Both the position numbers and the translations under genes were made by a program. DNA of 64,000 nt from Bartonella raoultii (GTDB lineage Bacteria; Pseudomonadota; Alphaproteobacteria; Rhizobiales; Rhizobiaceae), in assembly GCF_019659805.1 (NCBI RefSeq), contig NZ_JAIFRO010000003.1, positions 243,711 through 307,710 of the forward strand, in the 5' to 3' direction. The notes beneath the pieces are model-generated. The model saw only the letters and a list, made by a program, of their open reading frames with translations, had not been told where the DNA came from and did no database searches. This document shows, piece after piece, positions 59,126 to 64,000 of the stretch (positions within the stretch are counted from its first letter, which is position 1; each line of letters begins with the position of its first letter).

Positions 59126-60595
59126 CTAGTGTAGTTTATTAATGAGGGCTTCTACGGAAAACGCCGTTGCTTTAAGGATAGGCGTTGGATAAATCCCAAA
59201 AAATATTGTAAGAATAACCATTGGATAAAGGATAAATTTTTCTCTTGAAGAAAGATCAGTAAGAACTTTTAAATTCTCTTTATCTAAGGAACCAAAAATC
59301 ACACGCCGATAAAGATAAAGTGCATAAGCTGCCGATAAAATAACGCCAGTTGTAGCAAAAACAACAACCAATTTACTCACTTGAAAAACACCAATTAAGG
59401 TTAAAAATTCACCCAAAAATCCTGAACTTCCTGGTAATCCAACATTTGCCATAGTAAAAATCAAGAAAACAACAGCATATTTGGGCATATTATTTACTAA
59501 ACCACCAAAAGCTGAAATTTCACGTGTATGCAAGCGATCGTAGATAACCCCAACACAGAGAAATAATGCTGCTGAAACAATTCCATGTGATAACATTTGA
59601 TAAATAGCACCTTGGACAGCTTGCTCATTTGCAGCAAAAATACCCATTGTTACGTATCCCATATGTGCTACTGAAGAATAAGCAATTAGTTTTTTTATAT
59701 CACTTTGCACAAGCGCAACCAACGAGGTGTAAATAATAGCGATAAGCGACAACGTAAAAACCAAAGAAGAAAACGTAGCAGAAGCAAGAGGAAACATTGG
59801 TAGAGAAAAACGGAGAAAACCATATCCACCTAATTTTAATAATACACCAGCTAAAATAACAGAGCCAGCCGTTGGAGCCTCAACATGAGCATCAGGGAGC
59901 CATGTATGAACTGGCCACATCGGCATTTTAACCGCAAAAGATGCAAAAAACGCAAGCCATAACCATATTTGCATATGTGCTGGAAACTGATAATTGAGTA
60001 AAGTTGGTATATCAAGTGTTCCTGCTTCCCAATACATTGTCATAAGAGCAACAAGCATAAGCACTGAACCAAGCAATGTATATAAGAAAAACTTTATACT
60101 TGCATAAACACGCCGTGGTCCACCCCAAACCCCTATAATAATAAACATTGGGATAAGGCTACCTTCAAAAAAAACATAAAACAATATTGCATCAAGAGCA
60201 CAAAAAACACCAATAATAGCTACTTCAAGAAGAAGAAAAGCAATCATATAAGCTTTTAATCTCTCTTTAACATTGTTCCAACTCGCTAAAATACAAAACG
60301 GTAAAAGAAAAGCGGAAAGGACAACAAAAAGAATAGAAATACCATCAACCCCCATATGGTAGCTAATTCCTCCTCCTAACCAACTCAATTTTTCAACCAT
60401 TTGAAAGTGTGTATTTGTGGAATCAAAACCGACCCAAATAATGAGAGAAATAATAAAAACAAATACAGTTGTAAAAAATGCTACATTACGTATGTTATGT
60501 CGCGCTGCTTCACTATCATCTTTAATGAATAAAATTAGCAAAACACCTACAAGTGGTAAAAATGTAACTGTAGAAAGAATAGGCCAATCGGTCAT
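59126..60595 (-). CDS. nuoM: NADH-quinone oxidoreductase subunit M
   Basis: Antiporter-like complex I subunit with [21 protein letters not shown] and the conserved Lys in [17 protein letters not shown] start at ATG 60595, which overlaps the nuoL stop as TGATG; a longer frame from 60622 would overlap nuoL by 28 bases and gives a non-family N-terminus. 489 residues. Confidence 0.95.
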   Translation of the reverse strand: MTDWPILSTVTFLPLVGVLLILFIKDDSEAARHNIRNVAFFTTVFVFIISLIIWVGFDSTNTHFQMVEKLSWLGGGISYHMGVDGISILFVVLSAFLLPFCILASWNNVKERLKAYMIAFLLLEVAIIGVFCALDAILFYVFFEGSLIPMFIIIGVWGGPRRVYASIKFFLYTLLGSVLMLVALMTMYWEAGTLDIPTLLNYQFPAHMQIWLWLAFFASFAVKMPMWPVHTWLPDAHVEAPTAGSVILAGVLLKLGGYGFLRFSLPMFPLASATFSSLVFTLSLIAIIYTSLVALVQSDIKKLIAYSSVAHMGYVTMGIFAANEQAVQGAIYQMLSHGIVSAALFLCVGVIYDRLHTREISAFGGLVNNMPKYAVVFLIFTMANVGLPGSSGFLGEFLTLIGVFQVSKLVVVFATTGVILSAAYALYLYRRVIFGSLDKENLKVLTDLSSREKFILYPMVILTIFFGIYPTPILKATAFSVEALINKLH

Positions 60596-62559
60596 CAGTT
60601 TACGCCCCCGATCATCATCCATGTGATAAACAATGCAATACCAATAAGCATTGCAAATGCATAGTGATAAAGATAGCCTGTTTGCAATCGAACAACTCTG
60701 TTGGTGATATCAACAACACGTGCTGCGATTCCATTCGGACCTAGACCATCAATAATTTTACCATCCCCCACTTTCCAAAGAAAAGAACCAATCTTGAAGG
60801 CGGAACGAACGAATAAAAAATGATATAGTTGATCAAAATACCATTTTTGGTAAAGAAACTGATACACTCTAGGCATGAGAGCAGCCAATTTCTTCGGAAG
60901 AGAAGGAGCAAAAATATAAAATAAATAGGCTAAAACGAATCCAATAACCATTGCTGTAAATGGCGACCATTTTACCCAATTAAAGACATGATGAGAATCA
61001 TGGAGAATATGATTGTGGCTACTTGTAAATAATACGCCTTTCCAAAAAGTATTATATAAATTACCAAAAAAATAAGGTTGAAAAATAACACCAGCAAATA
61101 TTGCTCCAATAGATAAAAGAAGAAGTGGAATTAACATTACTGGCGGTGATTCATGAACATGATGCATAACATCAACTGTAGCCCGCGGTTTACCATGAAA
61201 TGTCATAAACATAAGCCGCCATGAATAAAAACTTGTTAATAAAGCAGCAAAAACAAGGAGATAAAAAGCATATCCTGAAGCAATATTATGGGATGCAAAG
61301 GCAGACTCTATAATTGCATCTTTGGAAAAAAAACCAGCAGTTCCAAAAACTGTCCCTGGAATTCCAACACCTGTTAAGGCAAGAGTTCCTATCATCATCA
61401 TCCAATAAGTTACCTTTATATGCTTGCGTAACCCTCCCATTTTTCTCATATCTTGCTCATCAGATACAGCATGAATTACGGAACCTGCACCAAGAAATAA
61501 TAAAGCTTTAAAAAAAGCATGTGTAAAAAGATGAAAAACAGCTGCGCCATACGCTCCAACACCAAGAGCAACAAACATGTAACCAAGTTGAGAACATGTA
61601 GAATATGCAATAACACGTTTAATATCATTTTGCACCAATCCCACAGTTGCTGCAAAAAATGCAGTAGTTGCTCCAACAATAATAATCACTGTTAAAGCAG
61701 TGGAAGAAAGTTCAAAAATTGGAGACATGCGCGCAACCATAAAAATGCCAGCTGTAACCATTGTTGCTGCATGAATAAGTGCTGATACAGGAGTAGGCCC
61801 TTCCATAGCATCAGGAAGCCATGTATGTAAAAAAAACTGTGCGGATTTACCCATTGCACCAACAAATAACAAAAGGCATGTAACAGTAATGGCTGCTTGT
61901 CCATTAAGCTGCCAACCTAAAAACGTCATATTTTGTATAAAGCTCTTATCTGCAGCTTTTGCAAAAATAGTAGAAAAATCAACTGATTGAAATAAAACAA
62001 AAATACTAAAAATTCCTAAGAGAAAGCCAAAGTCTCCAACACGGTTAACCACAAAAGCTTTTATTGCAGCTTTATTAGCAGAATCGCGTTGAAACCAAAA
62101 ACCAATGAGCAAATAAGAAGCTAACCCTACACCTTCCCATCCAAAAAACATTTGAATTAAATTCTTGGATGTTACCAACATCAGCATCATAAATGTAAAA
62201 AGAGAAAGGTAAGAAAAAAAACGGGGTTTTGAAGGGTCATGATGCATATAACCAATTGAATAAATATGTACTAATGCTGAAACACTATTTACAACAATAA
62301 GCATAACAGCTGTTAATGTATCAATATGTAAAGCCCAATCAAAACTTAATCCATCGACACTTAGCCAATGTAACACGAGTAAATCAACTGCTGGAGCATG
62401 ACCAAGAGCGATATTAAAAAAAGCTACCCATGATAATATGGCAACAATCACCATAAAACTACATGTTATTAATTCACTCGCGCGATCTCCTATAGATTTC
62501 CCACCTATAGCTGCAATTAAAAAGCCCAAAAGCGGTAGAAAGACGATCGTATAATACAT
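60595..62559 (-). CDS. nuoL: NADH-quinone oxidoreductase subunit L
   Basis: Largest antiporter-like subunit of complex I, with the lateral C-terminal helix. Core motifs: [42 protein letters not shown] and [21 protein letters not shown] 62559 is used; GTG 62562 is also possible. 654 residues. Confidence 0.95.
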   Translation of the reverse strand: MYYTIVFLPLLGFLIAAIGGKSIGDRASELITCSFMVIVAILSWVAFFNIALGHAPAVDLLVLHWLSVDGLSFDWALHIDTLTAVMLIVVNSVSALVHIYSIGYMHHDPSKPRFFSYLSLFTFMMLMLVTSKNLIQMFFGWEGVGLASYLLIGFWFQRDSANKAAIKAFVVNRVGDFGFLLGIFSIFVLFQSVDFSTIFAKAADKSFIQNMTFLGWQLNGQAAITVTCLLLFVGAMGKSAQFFLHTWLPDAMEGPTPVSALIHAATMVTAGIFMVARMSPIFELSSTALTVIIIVGATTAFFAATVGLVQNDIKRVIAYSTCSQLGYMFVALGVGAYGAAVFHLFTHAFFKALLFLGAGSVIHAVSDEQDMRKMGGLRKHIKVTYWMMMIGTLALTGVGIPGTVFGTAGFFSKDAIIESAFASHNIASGYAFYLLVFAALLTSFYSWRLMFMTFHGKPRATVDVMHHVHESPPVMLIPLLLLSIGAIFAGVIFQPYFFGNLYNTFWKGVLFTSSHNHILHDSHHVFNWVKWSPFTAMVIGFVLAYLFYIFAPSLPKKLAALMPRVYQFLYQKWYFDQLYHFLFVRSAFKIGSFLWKVGDGKIIDGLGPNGIAARVVDITNRVVRLQTGYLYHYAFAMLIGIALFITWMMIGGVN

Positions 62560-62565
62560 CACTGA

Positions 62566-62874
62566 TTAGCCTTTCATTACATTAACATCTTCAACCGCAA
62601 TAGAACCACGATTACGGAAAAAAACCACAAGAATTGCTAAACCAATTGCTGCTTCAGCAGCAGCAACTGTTAGGATGAATAAAGCAAATATCTGACCGAC
62701 AAGATCATGAAGAAATGCTGAAAATGCAACAAAATTGAGATTTACAGAAAGCAATATAAGCTCAATAGACATCAAGATAATAATTACATTCTTTCTGTTG
62801 AGAAAAATTCCAGCAATACCGATTGTAAACATTAAAGCAGAAACAGTCAGATAATGCGTAATACCAATATGCAT
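62566..62874 (-). CDS. nuoK: NADH-quinone oxidoreductase subunit K
   Basis: Small three-helix membrane subunit of complex I (102 residues) with the two conserved membrane Glu residues ([14 protein letters not shown] and [13 protein letters not shown]). Lies 9 bases after nuoJ. Confidence 0.96.
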   Translation of the reverse strand: MHIGITHYLTVSALMFTIGIAGIFLNRKNVIIILMSIELILLSVNLNFVAFSAFLHDLVGQIFALFILTVAAAEAAIGLAILVVFFRNRGSIAVEDVNVMKG

Positions 62875-62883
62875 AGCCCCCCC

Positions 62884-63504
62884 TTAAATACCCTTACCTG
62901 ATTCAACTTTTTTAATTTCAATCGCACTTTCTACTGTTCTAGAAACTTGCGCTGCAATAGATTGCCGCTTTACACCAGACTTATGACGAAGTGTTAAAAC
63001 AATAGCACCAATCATTGCCGTTAATAAAATGATTCCAGCTGTTTGAAAATAGAAAACATAATTTGTATAGAGAACATCACCTAATGCCTGTGTATTTGTT
63101 CGTTGTGCTAAATCTGGCATTGGTTGGGTAATATGCGCTTTAAGAATAGGAGAAAAATGGCTACTTACAAAAACAACAACTAATTCTACAGCAACAATAA
63201 CGCCAACAAGGGCTCCAATAGGAGCGTATCGGAGTGCGCCACTTTTTAACTCAGCAAAATCAACATCAAGCATCATAACTACAAATAAAAATAAAACAGC
63301 GACAGCCCCAACATAAACTACCAGCAAAATAAGTCCCAAAAACTCTGCTCCCGCAAGTAAAAATAAAGCTGCTGCATTAAAAAACGCCAATATCAAAAAC
63401 AAGACAGAATGTACAGGATTGCGTGCTGTAATAACAATAACAGCACTGGCAAGCATAATAAAAGCAAATAAATAGAAAAATGCCGCCGCTAGATCTGTTA
63501 GCAT
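62884..63504 (-). CDS. nuoJ: NADH-quinone oxidoreductase subunit J
   Basis: Membrane subunit of complex I, 206 residues, five membrane segments with the conserved pi-bulge region (EFLGLILLVVYVGAVAVLFLFVVMML). The C-terminal tail is longer and polar, as in alphaproteobacteria. Confidence 0.95.
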   Translation of the reverse strand: MLTDLAAAFFYLFAFIMLASAVIVITARNPVHSVLFLILAFFNAAALFLLAGAEFLGLILLVVYVGAVAVLFLFVVMMLDVDFAELKSGALRYAPIGALVGVIVAVELVVVFVSSHFSPILKAHITQPMPDLAQRTNTQALGDVLYTNYVFYFQTAGIILLTAMIGAIVLTLRHKSGVKRQSIAAQVSRTVESAIEIKKVESGKGI

Positions 63505-63600
63505 AGGCTTCTCCTCAATTAATAAAACGATTGGTACAAAATTTTCATACCAGATTACTATTTACCGGAAATCTATCCGACACCTCATTTAATGATACAC

Positions 63601-64000
63601 TTAACGATAAGGTGCATCCATCAATATATTCCGAGCAATTTCTCTCTCCCAGCGATCTCCATTCATTAAAAGCTTTTCTTTATCATAATAAAGTTCTTCA
63701 CGCGTTTCTGTCGCAAACTCAAAATTAGGGCCTTCAACAATAGCCTCTACTGGGCAAGCTTCTTGACAAAAACCACAATAAATACATTTCACCATATCTA
63801 TATCATAACGAACAGTTCTACGTGTACCATCATTTCGTCGTGGTCCTGCTTCAATTGTAATGGCTTGTGCAGGACAAATCGCTTCACACAATTTACAAGC
63901 GATGCATCTTTCTTCACCATTTGGATAGCGACGTAACGCATGTTCACCACGAAATCGTTGAGAGACAACCCCTTTTTCATAAGGATAGTTAATTGTAGGC
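63601..64000 (-). CDS. nuoI: NADH-quinone oxidoreductase subunit I, 5' end outside window
   Basis: Ferredoxin-like subunit carrying clusters N6a and N6b. Two 4Fe-4S motifs are visible: [12 protein letters not shown] and [12 protein letters not shown]. The frame is open to the window edge ([20 protein letters not shown]...), so the start is beyond 64000. Separated from nuoJ by 96 bases. Confidence 0.94.
   Translation of the reverse strand, partial: PTINYPYEKGVVSQRFRGEHALRRYPNGEERCIACKLCEAICPAQAITIEAGPRRNDGTRRTVRYDIDMVKCIYCGFCQEACPVEAIVEGPNFEFATETREELYYDKEKLLMNGDRWEREIARNILMDAPYR

Noticed and set aside
1-64000. CRISPR arrays, insertion sequences, prophage or integrase genes
   Set aside because: No regularly spaced repeats, transposase or integrase frames were seen anywhere in the window.

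Overview
This window looks like a chromosomal segment of a Bartonella species (Alphaproteobacteria, Hyphomicrobiales/Rhizobiales). Evidence is the AT-rich composition with rhizobial-type proteins: phosphatidylcholine synthase, an IalB-family invasion protein, a single lipoprotein-release permease, RNase J, short-form ProS, and a nuo operon carrying a birA gene. The genus call is inference from gene content; I could not run a similarity search.

Layout. 1-4146: tail of a TrmJ-like methyltransferase, murI, rpsD with its own promoter, ttcA, and lexA on the minus strand. 4516-4591: tRNA-Lys(UUU) with a strong promoter, then a gene-poor, decayed-looking stretch. 5434-12587: rlpA, a dacA-like gene, tmk-holB, metG-tatD and a PhnP-like metallo-beta-lactamase gene, all plus strand. 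13355-15611 (minus): pcs, a 3-hydroxyisobutyryl-CoA hydrolase-like gene and a small membrane protein, overlapping one another. 15823-18961 (plus): UbiH-family hydroxylase, two small unknown envelope-type proteins, and sodC.

19086-27839 (minus) is the accessory island. It is a type III restriction-modification operon with three tandem mod genes, one res gene and a terminal gene encoding a protein with a PD-(D/E)XK-like motif that resembles HrgA. Mod copies 1 and 2 are almost identical in DNA except for about 300 bp where the target-recognition region should lie. The tail of copy 2 instead matches copy 3. This looks like a specificity-diversification locus driven by recombination, and it is the most interesting system in the window.

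27924-34462 (minus): Fe-S assembly operon (NifS/IscS-like desulfurase, sufB, sufC, sufD, sufS, sufT). The R-M island follows directly where an A-type carrier gene is often found. 34630-38930: alpha/beta hydrolase, tyrS, a one-Cys Bcp, and prfB, whose gene carries a classic programmed +1 frameshift. 39095-42986 (minus): PBP1A and an AmiC-type amidase; 43593-46223 (plus): RNase E with a long leader. 46287-46898: IalB family. 47731-57648 (minus): mfd-sdhE, lolD-lolC-proS, RNase J, birA. 57654-64000 (minus): nuoN, M, L, K, J and partial nuoI.

Most genes are housekeeping: translation, peptidoglycan, Fe-S clusters, respiration and lipoprotein sorting. Several carry oddities worth checking: a Thr-Gly cleavage site in LexA, lost SxN and KTG motifs in the DacA-like protein, and the prfB recoding site.
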